A DNA stretch of 64,000 nucleotides from Marinobacter confluentis (lineage in GTDB: Bacteria; Pseudomonadota; Gammaproteobacteria; Pseudomonadales; Oleiphilaceae). Below the pieces are notes generated by a model, which was not told the DNA's origin, ran no database searches, and saw nothing but the letters and a program-made list of their open reading frames with translations. The translations under genes were made by a program, and so were the position numbers. The stretch is from contig NZ_SRPF01000002.1 in the NCBI RefSeq assembly GCF_004785685.1, forward strand, positions 806,001 through 870,000, in the 5' to 3' direction. The first letter of the stretch is position 1; every line of letters begins with the position of its first letter. Below, piece by piece: positions 28,184 to 36,712 of this stretch.

Positions 28184-29250
28184 GCGACAGCTTCGCCCGC
28201 AAGCTCCTGGCCTGGTACGACAAAAACGGCAGGCACGACCTGCCCTGGCATCATGACCGGAACCCATACCGCGTGTGGGTTTCGGAAATCATGCTGCAGC
28301 AGACCCAGGTAACCACCGTTATCCCCTACTTCGAAGCCTTCATGCGCCGCTTTCCGAACGTGGCGGCGCTGGCCGAAGCACCCGTGGACGACGTGCTCAG
28401 CCACTGGTCAGGCCTTGGTTACTATGCCCGTGCGCGCAACCTCCACAAAGCCGCAAAACAGATTGTTAGTGACCATGGCGGAGAATTTCCGGCTGACCAG
28501 GAACAGCTCGAATCACTAACTGGCATCGGCCGATCCACCGCAGCAGCGATTCTGGCACAGGCTTTTCAGACCCGGGCCACCATTCTGGACGGCAACGTAA
28601 AACGGGTACTGGCCCGCTACCACGCGGTCCCCGGCTGGCCGGGCAAGACCAGTGTCCTGAACCGCCTGTGGAAATGCGCCGAACAGCATACTCCAGAGGA
28701 GCGAATCCGCGACTACACCCAGGCAATCATGGATCTCGGCGCCATGGTCTGTACCCGCAGCCGCCCTGCCTGTGACGTTTGCCCGCTCAACTCCGACTGC
28801 GAAGCCAAGGCCAGGGGCGAACAGAAACTCTACCCCGGCTCCAAACCCAAGAAAGAAAAGCCGGAAAAAACCACCTGGATGCTGATACTAGAAGACCGCG
28901 AAGGGCGCATACTCCTCGAGCGGCGACCGCCCAGCGGCATCTGGGGCGGCCTGTGGAGCCTTCCAGAGCTGGACCCGGCCTACCAGCCGGAGGAACTGCC
29001 AGACGCCTGTGAGCAGGCCTACGGATACGACTGCAGCCAGCCCGAGCTGGCTGATGGCTTCCGCCACACTTTCAGCCACTACCATCTTCACATCCAGCCT
29101 GCCCGACTGAACGTTGCCAATACCAGCCAGGTTGCGGACAATGGCAACCACCAATGGGTTTACCGGGATGAAGCGCTGACACTTGGCCTGCCCGCCCCCA
29201 TTCGCACCATTCTGACTAGTTCTCAAAGCAGTCCACAGGAGCAGACATGA
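28180..29250 (+). CDS. mutY: A/G-specific adenine DNA glycosylase MutY
   Basis: MutY removes adenine mispaired with 8-oxoguanine. The 356-residue protein has catalytic Glu36 in [10 protein letters not shown], the helix-hairpin-helix [13 protein letters not shown] with Asp137 in [13 protein letters not shown], and four cysteines of the 4Fe-4S cluster (Cys191, 198, 201, 207; C-X6-C-X2-C-X5-C). The C-terminal NUDIX-like domain (from about residue 225) recognises 8-oxoG. As a 4Fe-4S protein it depends on cluster assembly such as the suf system upstream. It overlaps both neighbours by 4 bp, and yggX follows, as in E. coli. Confidence 0.97.
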   Translation: MSDSFARKLLAWYDKNGRHDLPWHHDRNPYRVWVSEIMLQQTQVTTVIPYFEAFMRRFPNVAALAEAPVDDVLSHWSGLGYYARARNLHKAAKQIVSDHGGEFPADQEQLESLTGIGRSTAAAILAQAFQTRATILDGNVKRVLARYHAVPGWPGKTSVLNRLWKCAEQHTPEERIRDYTQAIMDLGAMVCTRSRPACDVCPLNSDCEAKARGEQKLYPGSKPKKEKPEKTTWMLILEDREGRILLERRPPSGIWGGLWSLPELDPAYQPEELPDACEQAYGYDCSQPELADGFRHTFSHYHLHIQPARLNVANTSQVADNGNHQWVYRDEALTLGLPAPIRTILTSSQSSPQEQT

Positions 29251-29519
29251 GCCGTACCGTATTCTGTCGCAAATATCAGGAAGAGCTCGAAGGCCTGGAC
29301 TTCCCGCCCATGCCCGGCAAAAAAGGCGAAGACCTGTACGAGAATGTCAGCAAGAAAGCCTGGGAAGAATGGCAGGCCCAGCAGACCATGCTGATCAACG
29401 AAAAACATCTGAGCCTGATGGACCCCAATACCCGCAAATACCTGCAGGCCCAGATGGAACGCTTCTTCAATAACGAACCCTTCGACAAGGCCGAAGGCTA
29501 TGTTCCGCCAGAGCAATGA
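29247..29519 (+). CDS. yggX: Oxidative-damage protection / Fe(II)-trafficking protein YggX
   Basis: YggX is a small cytoplasmic protein that protects Fe-S enzymes from oxidative damage and may traffic iron. The 90-residue sequence has the conserved Cys7 in [25 protein letters not shown] and the helical [19 protein letters not shown]. It overlaps mutY by 4 bp (ATGA), the same mutY-yggX pair as in E. coli. Confidence 0.96.
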   Translation: MSRTVFCRKYQEELEGLDFPPMPGKKGEDLYENVSKKAWEEWQAQQTMLINEKHLSLMDPNTRKYLQAQMERFFNNEPFDKAEGYVPPEQ

Positions 29520-29547
29520 GCACCCGGCAATTTTTTACAGCGCAGCC

Positions 29548-29576
29548 TTGACTCAAAACCCCTAAACCGGTTTAAT
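29548..29576 (+). promoter_or_regulatory. Promoter of tRNA-Phe with GC-rich discriminator
   Basis: TTGACT (29548-29553) and TTTAAT (29571-29576) are spaced by 17 bp, both 5/6 matches to consensus. The following AGCGCCCC (29577-29584) is the GC-rich discriminator typical of stringently controlled stable-RNA promoters. Confidence 0.75.
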
Positions 29577-29605
29577 AGCGCCCCGTTGCAGCACAGACGC
29601 AACAC

Positions 29606-29681
29606 GCCCGGATAGCTCAGTTGGTAGAGCAGGGGATTGAAAATCCCCGTGTCGGTGGTTCGATTCCGCCTCCGGGCACCA
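29606..29681 (+). tRNA. tRNA-Phe (GAA)
   Basis: The 76 nt fold into a standard cloverleaf: acceptor GCCCGGA / TCCGGGC, D arm GCTC-AGTTGGTAGA-GC, anticodon stem GGGGA / TCCCC with loop TTGAAAA (anticodon GAA at 29639-29641), variable GTGTC, T arm GGTGG-TTCGATT-CCGCC. The discriminator A and the 3' CCA are genome-encoded. It has its own promoter and terminator. Confidence 0.98.
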
Positions 29682-29693
29682 TTAAGATTCAAG

Positions 29694-29719
29694 ACAAAGC
29701 CCGCTTATGCGGGCTTTGT
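29694..29719 (+). terminator. Intrinsic terminator of tRNA-Phe
   Basis: ACAAAGCCCGC (29694-29704) and GCGGGCTTTGT (29709-29719) form an 11-bp stem with a TTAT loop, followed by T-rich TGTTT. It lies 12 nt after the tRNA. Confidence 0.9.
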
Positions 29720-29745
29720 TGTTTCCGGGAATCAGGCACCCAATC

Positions 29746-30735
29746 CTACCCAGACAACTTGACCTGATCCCGCCCGGCCTCCTTGGCAAGATACAACGCT
29801 TTATCCGTAGCAGTAATCAGTTCATCTGCCGTCACTCCATTCTGCGGTGCCGTAGCGAGACCGGATGAGAAGCGAATCGTGAGCCGTTGGTCTGCCACTT
29901 TGAAAACCATGGGACTGTTGATTTCCCGCCACTCCAGCATTCGCCTGTAGGCGTCTTCCTGGGACAGACCAGGCATCATGATCAGGAACTCCTCACCACC
30001 CCAACGGCAAACCACGTCGGCTTTGCGCATGCCCTCTTTCAGCCTTTCACTGAATTCCACCAGCACCTGATCCCCAACAACGTGGCCATGCTGGTCGTTC
30101 AACTTTTTGAAGTGATCAATGTCCAGCATCATCAGGGTAACCGGGTGGCGTTCACGCTGCGCCAGGTTCATTTCCCGGTTCAGGCTCTCGAGGAAATAAC
30201 GGCGATTGAACAGGTTGGTCAGTGGGTCGCGAATGGCCTCTTCGTGCAGTATTTCATGGAGTCGATGGTTTTCCGCTAGCTGCTGGGCGAGCCGTTCGTT
30301 GGTCTGCTTCAAGGCCAGTTCGGCCGAGCGGCGGGCGGTAATATCCCGGGAGATTCCACAGATATAGACGGTATTGCCGTCCCGCGCGACCAGGGGGGAG
30401 ATTGTTGTTTCGAAGAATGTCAGTGGCGCGGCATCAAACCCCTCGGTGCTTTCCTCGTAGCGAATAACATGACCAACAGCCCTGGCTCGGGCGTAGTTGT
30501 CTGCGACCTGTTGGTAAGCCCCTGGGTCGGGCACTATGTCATCCAGGAACCGGCCACAGAAGGATTCCTGCGTAGGATTCATAAACCGTTCCATGGCCTC
30601 GTTGCAGTAAACCAGCCGGTAACGCTCACCCTCTACCCGCAACAGGAACACATGATCAGTCATGGTATCCAGCATGCCGGTCAGCAGGTGAATGTCTGTC
30701 GGTTCAACGTCGTTCAGCGGGGGCGTCAAAGTCAT
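29746..30735 (-). CDS. PAS-GGDEF diguanylate cyclase
   Basis: The product joins an N-terminal PAS sensor (about residues 15-130, with VYCNEAMERFMNPTQESFCGR and ISPLVARDGNTVYICGISRDITAR), a short coiled linker and a GGDEF domain. The active site GGEEF is at about residues 246-250 and the inhibitory I-site RxxD (RKAD) lies five residues before it, so the enzyme should make c-di-GMP and be product-inhibited. It has no membrane segment and is cytoplasmic. The start at 30735 (MTLTPPLN, 329 residues) has AGGA 4 nt upstream; a TTG at 30792 would add 19 residues. The signal sensed is unknown. Confidence 0.93.
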   Translation of the reverse strand: MTLTPPLNDVEPTDIHLLTGMLDTMTDHVFLLRVEGERYRLVYCNEAMERFMNPTQESFCGRFLDDIVPDPGAYQQVADNYARARAVGHVIRYEESTEGFDAAPLTFFETTISPLVARDGNTVYICGISRDITARRSAELALKQTNERLAQQLAENHRLHEILHEEAIRDPLTNLFNRRYFLESLNREMNLAQRERHPVTLMMLDIDHFKKLNDQHGHVVGDQVLVEFSERLKEGMRKADVVCRWGGEEFLIMMPGLSQEDAYRRMLEWREINSPMVFKVADQRLTIRFSSGLATAPQNGVTADELITATDKALYLAKEAGRDQVKLSG

Positions 30736-30861
30736 GAGTTCCTGGGCCAACACCATACCCGATGCTATCCGCATAAATGCTGAGATAGACAATCAGTTAG
30801 TTATCTCTACCATGCTATCCAACCCGTGGTTTTTTTCCACCATTTAAGTCAGGAGATGTTG

Positions 30862-31830
30862 ATGTTTTTACCCCTTCTCGCCATTGTCCTCGGCCTGGCA
30901 CTTCTGGTCTGGAGTGCGGGCAAGTTTGTAGAGGGTGCTGCGGTAACAGCGGGGCATTTCGGCATGCCACCTCTGCTGATTGGCATGGTGGTGGTTGGCT
31001 TCGGTACCTCCGCACCGGAGATGGTGGTCTCTGCCCTGGCCGCTACCCAGGGCAATCCAGGGCTGGCGCTTGGAAACGCTTATGGTTCGAACATCACCAA
31101 TATTGCGCTGATTCTGGGTATCACCGCGCTGATCAGCCCGATTGCCGTTCACTCTGCAGTGATGCGAAAGGAGCTCCCGATACTCACTGGCGTAACCGCC
31201 CTGGCTGCCTGGCAGCTGCTTGACGGCGAGCTGACTCTGGTTGATGCCCTGGTGTTGCTGGGCGTATTCGCCATGTTAATGGCCTGGTCCATCTACCAGG
31301 GCATGACGGCAAAATCCGATGCACTTGCGGCTGAAATTTCCGGCGAACTGGAAATTCGCGCCATGCCGCTTCGTACCGCTGTCATATGGCTTGTGGTTGG
31401 CCTGTTACTGCTGATCCTGAGCTCCCGGGTGCTGGTCTGGGGTGCGGTAGACATTGCCCAGGCCTTTGGCGTCAGCGACCTGATCATCGGCCTGACCATT
31501 GTTGCGGTGGGCACGTCCCTGCCCGAGCTGGCATCTTCGGTAGCGGCCGCACGCAAGGGCGAACACGACATCGCCCTGGGCAACATTCTGGGCTCAAACC
31601 TGTTCAACACCCTGGCTGTGGTTGGTATTGCAGGCGTTATCAGCCCGATGCAGGTCGCACCAGAAATCCTGTCCCGGGACATCCTGGTGATGGCCGCACT
31701 TACCCTGTCGCTGTTTGTTCTGGGCTACGGCTTCCGTGGGCCCGGAAGGATTAACCGCATCGAAGGCGGGCTGTTACTGGCCGCGTTCGTGGGCTACACC
31801 GCTTACCTGGTAGCCACGAACTTCGCCTGA
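30862..31830 (+). CDS. Calcium/sodium antiporter, CaCA family (YrbG-like)
   Basis: This 322-residue inner-membrane protein has about ten helices and the two inverted alpha repeats of the Ca2+:cation antiporter family: GFGTSAPEMVVSALAATQGN with GNAYGSNITNIALILG, and AVGTSLPELASSVAAARKGE with GNILGSNLFNTLAVVG. The acidic residue in each GTSxPE motif binds the cation. E. coli YrbG is the nearest well-known type. The ATG at 30862 is chosen because AGGAG (30851-30855) is then 6 nt upstream. It converges on the DUF4124 gene. Confidence 0.92.
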   Translation: MFLPLLAIVLGLALLVWSAGKFVEGAAVTAGHFGMPPLLIGMVVVGFGTSAPEMVVSALAATQGNPGLALGNAYGSNITNIALILGITALISPIAVHSAVMRKELPILTGVTALAAWQLLDGELTLVDALVLLGVFAMLMAWSIYQGMTAKSDALAAEISGELEIRAMPLRTAVIWLVVGLLLLILSSRVLVWGAVDIAQAFGVSDLIIGLTIVAVGTSLPELASSVAAARKGEHDIALGNILGSNLFNTLAVVGIAGVISPMQVAPEILSRDILVMAALTLSLFVLGYGFRGPGRINRIEGGLLLAAFVGYTAYLVATNFA

Positions 31831-31836
31831 CGCACC

Positions 31837-32271
31837 TCAGCCAAGAATGCATTCGCGGGAATGCTTCTGGCTGAGCTCTCTACGCTGGCGCCGAAGGCTG
31901 TTACCGCGATCATTGGAATAGCCCGCGCGCAGGCGCTGCTGGATCTGGCTGATGCGGCGCGCAAGGCCGTCACACTGTGTTTCTGTAGCGGAAGAGTCAC
32001 GATTTGCGGGGCGGGACTGGCGCGGCCGGTCCCGCTCCAGCGCTTGCTGAACGTCCCTGCGAATGGCGCTGACTTCCCTGCTCTGGCGAACATTGCCAGC
32101 CATGGGGATGACCGAAGAAGTTCCGAGGGTGACCTGCTCAGAATCCTGAGCAACAGGCGCCCGGTCGGAATAATGGGTTACCCCCTGGTCGTCAGTCCAG
32201 GTGTAAAGTTCAGCACTGACTGGCGAAGCCAGCACCCATAGGTAAAGAAATACGAAATGCCTTCCTGGCAT
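31837..32271 (-). CDS. DUF4124 domain-containing secreted protein
   Basis: The 144-residue protein has a short signal peptide (to about SPVSA) and then the DUF4124 signature ELYTWTDDQGVTHYSDRAPV, a small domain common in envelope proteins of gammaproteobacteria. The remainder is Arg/Gln-rich and probably helical, with two cysteines (TQCDG and RECILG) that may form a disulfide. The function of the family is unknown. The ATG at 32271 is used because AAGGAG is 10 nt upstream, whereas the in-frame GTG at 32280 abuts it. It ends 6 bp from the convergent antiporter gene. Confidence 0.8.
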   Translation of the reverse strand: MPGRHFVFLYLWVLASPVSAELYTWTDDQGVTHYSDRAPVAQDSEQVTLGTSSVIPMAGNVRQSREVSAIRRDVQQALERDRPRQSRPANRDSSATETQCDGLARRISQIQQRLRAGYSNDRGNSLRRQRRELSQKHSRECILG

Positions 32272-32305
32272 GGAATCCACACTCCTTGTGGTGTTTATTT
32301 GTCGA

Positions 32306-33514
32306 TCAGTTGTCCAGCAGCTCTATCCAGTGCTGCACGGGCACCTGTGATTTGGTTTCCAGATGCATCTGACAGCCGATATTGGCGGTGACAATGCGAT
32401 CCGGCTTGTCGATGGTAAGCGCTTCCAGTTTATTTTTCAGCAAACGCTGGCTCAATTCCGGCTGAAGAATCGAATAGGTTCCGGCGGAACCGCAGCACAG
32501 GTGTTTGTCTTTGGTCTGCGCCAGCTCGATACCCGCTTTTGCAAGAACCTGGTCAACCACGCCGCTCTGACCCATAGCGTGCTGCAGGGTGCAGGGGCAG
32601 TGGAAAGCTACTTTGCCAGGGCTCTGGTGCACTTTGAGCTTCTCAAGATCCTGCTTCAGCAAGAACGCGCCAAGGTCAGTACACAGTTCGCTGACTCTCT
32701 GCGCTTTCTGGGCGTAGACCGGGTCGTCCTTCAGCAGATGGCCGTAGTCCTGAACCATGGCGCCACAGCCTGAAGCGGTCATTACGATGGCTTCTGCCCC
32801 GGCATCAATGGCTGGCCACCAGGCGTCGATATTGCGGCGCATGGCGTTCAGCGCGATCTCATGCTCCGAGAGGTGGTGATTGACAGCGCCGCAACAGCCG
32901 GCTTCGGGTGCTTCCACCATGGTAATGCCAAGCTTATCCAGAACCCTTGCAGCCGCCGCATTGGTATTCGGCGTCGCCGAAGGCTGGGCGCAGCCCGCCA
33001 ACGCCAGCACAATACGGCTATGGCTGGATGCGGGCCAAGGACTGGCTCTCTTCTTCGGTGGCACCTTGGCGCCCAATGCACCAGGCAGGATCGGCTTGAA
33101 GAATTGCCCCATTCTCAGCAGGAAGCCAAACAGTTTCCTGTTCGGAATTACGCGACCCAGACCCCAACGTATCCAGCGCTCTTTCGGCGCGCGAGGCATT
33201 TCCTTTTCCATCAGGCCACGACTGATGTCGACCAGACGGCCATATTTAACACCTGACGGACAGGTGGTTTCACAGCTCCGACAGGTCAGGCAACGGTCCA
33301 GGTGTTCCCGGGATTTCTCGGTAACTTCTTCACCCTCAAGGAACATCTTCATCAGGTAGATACGGCCTCGGGGACCGTCACGCTCATCGTTCAGTTCCTG
33401 ATAAGTCGGACAGGTGGCAGTACAGAACCCACAGTGTACGCAGGCACGCAGGATGGATTCAGCTTCCTGTCCCTCTGCAGTATTCGCAAATTGTTGAACC
33501 AGATTGGTTTGCAT
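32306..33514 (-). CDS. glcF: Glycolate oxidase iron-sulfur subunit GlcF
   Basis: GlcF is the electron-transfer subunit of glycolate dehydrogenase (GlcDEF). The 402-residue protein has two 4Fe-4S ferredoxin motifs, CVHCGFCTATCP and CLTCRSCETTCP, and two CCG domains (AGCAQ...EAGCCG and CPCTLQ...HLCCGSAG). It passes electrons from the FAD subunit to the quinone pool at the membrane. The gene follows glcE after a 183-bp gap that holds a large hairpin element; the other glc genes are nearly contiguous. Confidence 0.95.
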   Translation of the reverse strand: MQTNLVQQFANTAEGQEAESILRACVHCGFCTATCPTYQELNDERDGPRGRIYLMKMFLEGEEVTEKSREHLDRCLTCRSCETTCPSGVKYGRLVDISRGLMEKEMPRAPKERWIRWGLGRVIPNRKLFGFLLRMGQFFKPILPGALGAKVPPKKRASPWPASSHSRIVLALAGCAQPSATPNTNAAAARVLDKLGITMVEAPEAGCCGAVNHHLSEHEIALNAMRRNIDAWWPAIDAGAEAIVMTASGCGAMVQDYGHLLKDDPVYAQKAQRVSELCTDLGAFLLKQDLEKLKVHQSPGKVAFHCPCTLQHAMGQSGVVDQVLAKAGIELAQTKDKHLCCGSAGTYSILQPELSQRLLKNKLEALTIDKPDRIVTANIGCQMHLETKSQVPVQHWIELLDN

Positions 33515-33563
33515 GATTTTCCTGCTCTTGAATTGTTGCTAACGGCCTGACTGGAGCTCAGAT

Positions 33564-33680
33564 GCGGAGCTGCTGGGGCCGTCCTTCCGAAACTGTGCGG
33601 AGCCATGGATGGCGGAGCCCAAGCGTCACATGGATGTGCCGAAGGAGCGTGTTTCGGAACGACGGTCCCAGCGGCTCTGC
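33564..33680. repeat. Large hairpin element between glcE and glcF
   Basis: Arms of 30 nt (33564-33593 and 33651-33680) match as inverted repeats at 26 of 30 positions; three of the four differences are G-T pairs, so the RNA stem would have one true mismatch. Inside are two mini-hairpins, GCCAT-GG-ATGGC (33602-33613) and CACAT-GG-ATGTG (33627-33638). The layout matches the element at 23851-23950, although the arms differ. No coding content is evident. Confidence 0.75.
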
Positions 33681-33697
33681 CCACTCCAATGCCGAGC

Positions 33698-34762
33698 TCA
33701 AAGCCAGCTATACAGGCGCCCCGGATTAAATAGACCGTCAGGATCAAAGGACTCTTTCAGCCGCTTCTGGATGTTCTGCAAAGCCTCTGGCTGGTAATGC
33801 ATTACCTCGTCGGAGCGGTCCCCGCCACGGAACAGGCTTACCTGTCCGCCGGCAGGTTTTGCCATGGACTCCAGCTTGGCCATGTTGGCTTCGCCGCGAT
33901 ACCATCGCTGTGAACCAGCCCAGTCGATCAGCATCGGGCCGTCCAGTTCAGGATTGGGTGCCGTTGAACCCACAGAAAAACGCCACAGTGGTGCATCGCC
34001 CTGAAAAAACTCATGGGTCATATGTTGCAGTTGCTTCCAGAAGGCTTCGCCCTGCTCCATCACCTCGCCAGACCATTTTTCTGCCGTGGCTTCCACGGCG
34101 GACCTGGCGCCAGACAATCGCAGATACACCTTGCCGTCGACCCAGGCGGCGCCGGTAATCGGCTTGGATTCGCCAGCACGCTGGTTCATGTATCTGATGA
34201 CGTCTGCCATCGGCATGTCCTGAACCAGAGTCATCGATGACGCCGGCAACGGCATCACCTTCAGACTGATTTCAGTGATCGCCCCCAGTGTACCCATGGC
34301 ACCTGCCTGCAATCTTGAGACGTCATAACCGGCCACATTCTTCATCACCTGGCCGCCAAAACGCAGGTGTTCGCCCTTGCCGTTCAACAGACGAATACCC
34401 AGTACCTGATCCCGCACGGAACCGGTCCAGGGTCGGGCCGGGCCGGACAGATTGCAGGCCAGAGTGCCGCCCAGGGTGGACGCGTCGCCAAAACGCGGCG
34501 GTTCGAAGTGCAGGCACTGGCCTTCTTCCGCCAGGGCCGCCTCGATGTCGGCAATCCGGGTGCCCGCGCGAACGGTCATGATCAGTTCAACCGGGTGGTA
34601 CTCCACAATGCCGGTGTGTTCAGCCAGGCTCAGGGTTTCTGCGTGGCTGTCGGCGGTGCGGCCCATGAAGTCTTTGGTACCGCCGCCGACGATGTTGAGC
34701 TTCTGGTTATTTTTTCGGGCGCTCAGGATCTGTTTCCTTAACGCCTCGGATTCATCAGCCAT
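33698..34762 (-). CDS. glcE: Glycolate oxidase FAD-binding subunit GlcE
   Basis: GlcE is the second flavoprotein subunit of glycolate dehydrogenase. The 354-residue protein has the PCMH-type FAD-binding part (LNIVGGGTKDFMG, then FGDASTLGGTLACNLSGPARPWTGSVRDQVLG and KNVAGYDVSRL) and a shorter C-terminal domain ending DGLFNPGRLYSWL. It overlaps the end of glcD by 8 bp, showing translational coupling. Confidence 0.95.
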   Translation of the reverse strand: MADESEALRKQILSARKNNQKLNIVGGGTKDFMGRTADSHAETLSLAEHTGIVEYHPVELIMTVRAGTRIADIEAALAEEGQCLHFEPPRFGDASTLGGTLACNLSGPARPWTGSVRDQVLGIRLLNGKGEHLRFGGQVMKNVAGYDVSRLQAGAMGTLGAITEISLKVMPLPASSMTLVQDMPMADVIRYMNQRAGESKPITGAAWVDGKVYLRLSGARSAVEATAEKWSGEVMEQGEAFWKQLQHMTHEFFQGDAPLWRFSVGSTAPNPELDGPMLIDWAGSQRWYRGEANMAKLESMAKPAGGQVSLFRGGDRSDEVMHYQPEALQNIQKRLKESFDPDGLFNPGRLYSWL

Positions 34763-36227
34763 GCGCTACTTCCACCGTGTCATGGTCGTGTTGTTTGTAT
34801 TCAAGAGAGCGGTATTCCTGGCAGAATTTCAGCGCAGGCACGCCCTTGCCGGGGTTCAGTATGCCCCTGGGATCGAACGCGACTTTCAAGTCGTGGAACT
34901 GCTGCAGCTCCTCGTCGTTGAACTGCACCGCCATCTGGCGGATTTTCTCCACGCCCACCCCATGTTCGCCGGTGATACAACCACCCACTTCCACACACAG
35001 GTTGAGGATGCTGCCGCCGAAGGCCTCGGTGCGTTCAAATTCACCGGGCACGTTGGCATCAAACAGGATCAGCGGGTGCAGGTTGCCGTCGCCGGCATGG
35101 AATACGTTGGCGACACGCAGGCCGAATTTCTCGGACATTTTTTCCATTTCCAGCAGCACATGGGCCAACTGCCGGCGCGGAATCGTGCCGTCCATGCAGT
35201 AATAGTCCGGCGAGATACGCCCGACCGCAGGGAAGGCAGATTTACGGCCCTTCCACAGCAGCGCACGCTCTTCTTCGCTCTGGGAGGTTTTCACCGATGT
35301 CGCACCCAGTTCCCTGAACAGGTTCTCGGCCTGCTCAATATGCTCCTGCACTTCTTCCACCGTGCCGTCTACTTCACACAGCAACAGAGCTTTGGCGTCT
35401 CTTGGGTAACCTGCCTGGGCGAAATCATCGGCGGCGACAATGGCGTAGCCGTCCATCATTTCCAGACCACCGGGAATGATGCCAGCGGAAATAATACCGC
35501 CCACGGCATCGCCGGCTTTCTGCACGCTATCAAAGCCTGCCATCACCACCCGCGCCACCTCAGGCTTGGGCAGCAGTTTGACCTTTACTTCAGTAACAAT
35601 ACCAAGCAGGCCTTCTGAACCGGTCATTACCGCCAGCAGGTCCATCCCGCAACCGTCCAGGGCGTCGTTGCCAACAACCACCCGGTCACCCTCGGCGGTG
35701 ATCATTTCCACGCTCAGGATGTTATGAACCGTCAGGCCGTACTTCAGGCAATGAACACCACCGGAGTTTTCCGCGACATTACCGCCAATGGTGCAGGCAA
35801 TCTGCGACGAAGGGTCCGGCCCGTAGTAGAGGCCATGCTGTGCAACCTCCTCGCTGATCGCCAGATTACGAACACCGGGCTGCAGCCGTGCCGTCCGCGC
35901 CAGAGGATCAACCTCCAGAATGCGGTTGAACTTGGCCAGGGATAGCACCACGCCCTCTTTGTGGGGCATGGCGCCGGCACTCAGCCCGGTTCCCGCACCA
36001 CGGGCCACCACAGGCACCCGGTATTCATTACACAGGCGCATGACCTGCTGAACCTGGGATGCGGTTTCCGGCAGCACTACCAGCATCGGCATCTCACAAT
36101 ACATCGACATGCCGTCGCATTCGTAGGGCTTCATGGTTTCGTTGTCGGTAATGACGAAGTCCGGGTCGATAAAACTCCGGAATTTCTCCGCCAGCTCCGC
36201 TTTACTGATGCTTGGCCTGGTTTTCAT
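34755..36227 (-). CDS. glcD: Glycolate oxidase catalytic subunit GlcD
   Basis: GlcD is the FAD subunit that oxidises glycolate to glyoxylate. The 490 residues show the FAD_binding_4 domain (PVVARGAGTGLSAGAMPHKEGVVLSL, and SQIACTIGGNVAENSGGVHCLKYG) and the C-terminal FAD-oxidase domain with GEHGVGVEK and DPRGILNPGKG. The closest related enzymes include D-lactate dehydrogenases, so the assignment rests on glcE, glcF, a glcG-like gene and a GlcC-type regulator being next to it. It overlaps glcE. Confidence 0.95.
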   Translation of the reverse strand: MKTRPSISKAELAEKFRSFIDPDFVITDNETMKPYECDGMSMYCEMPMLVVLPETASQVQQVMRLCNEYRVPVVARGAGTGLSAGAMPHKEGVVLSLAKFNRILEVDPLARTARLQPGVRNLAISEEVAQHGLYYGPDPSSQIACTIGGNVAENSGGVHCLKYGLTVHNILSVEMITAEGDRVVVGNDALDGCGMDLLAVMTGSEGLLGIVTEVKVKLLPKPEVARVVMAGFDSVQKAGDAVGGIISAGIIPGGLEMMDGYAIVAADDFAQAGYPRDAKALLLCEVDGTVEEVQEHIEQAENLFRELGATSVKTSQSEEERALLWKGRKSAFPAVGRISPDYYCMDGTIPRRQLAHVLLEMEKMSEKFGLRVANVFHAGDGNLHPLILFDANVPGEFERTEAFGGSILNLCVEVGGCITGEHGVGVEKIRQMAVQFNDEELQQFHDLKVAFDPRGILNPGKGVPALKFCQEYRSLEYKQHDHDTVEVAHG

Positions 36228-36266
36228 AGCAGCCTCTGCCTGGGAAAGTCACTGCTTTTCCAACGA

Positions 36267-36692
36267 CTAACCGCGTTTGGATTCAAAGTAATCAATGCCT
36301 GCCTGGGCACAGTCCATGTCCTGCTGGGGCGTACCGGAACTGAGTCCGATACCGCCCACAACTTCTCCGTCAACAATCACCGGCAGGCCGCCACCTACTG
36401 AGCTGATACGACCACCCACCTCAGTGTGGATGCCAAAGGCCAATTTGCCGGGCACGTTCACTGCGTTGTAGTCGTGTGTTGCCTTTTTGGCCGCGGATGC
36501 GGTGAACGATTTGTCCTGGGCAATGGTCACGCTGGTGATCTTGCCGCCGTCCATACGTTCAAACGCAATCAGGTTGCCAGACTCGTCGGTGATGGCGATG
36601 CACATGGGTACGCCAATCTCACGGGCCTTCTCGGCCGCGCCTTCGATCAGGAGTCTGGCATCCGCCAGATCAAGCCGGTTAACTGTCAACAT
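36267..36692 (-). CDS. glcG: GlcG/HbpS family protein
   Basis: GlcG-type proteins are small and often encoded with glycolate oxidase genes; some relatives bind heme, but the GlcG role is unknown. The 141-residue sequence is complete, with the family motifs GVPMCIAITDESGNLIAFERMDG and IGLSSGTPQQDMDCAQAGIDYF. It lies 39 bp before glcD and 20 bp after dctM, within one minus-strand unit. Confidence 0.88.
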   Translation of the reverse strand: MLTVNRLDLADARLLIEGAAEKAREIGVPMCIAITDESGNLIAFERMDGGKITSVTIAQDKSFTASAAKKATHDYNAVNVPGKLAFGIHTEVGGRISSVGGGLPVIVDGEVVGGIGLSSGTPQQDMDCAQAGIDYFESKRG

Positions 36693-36712
36693 CGATCAAT
36701 TCTCCTTAGTTT

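Noticed and set aside
29606..29681. tRNA-Phe as an integration site for a genomic island
   Set aside because: The tRNA is followed directly by its terminator and ordinary genes; no integrase and no repeat of the tRNA 3' end were seen.
34452..35618. 388-codon plus-strand open frame opposite glcE and glcD
   Set aside because: Both glc genes are intact on the minus strand; the plus frame is a compositional shadow.
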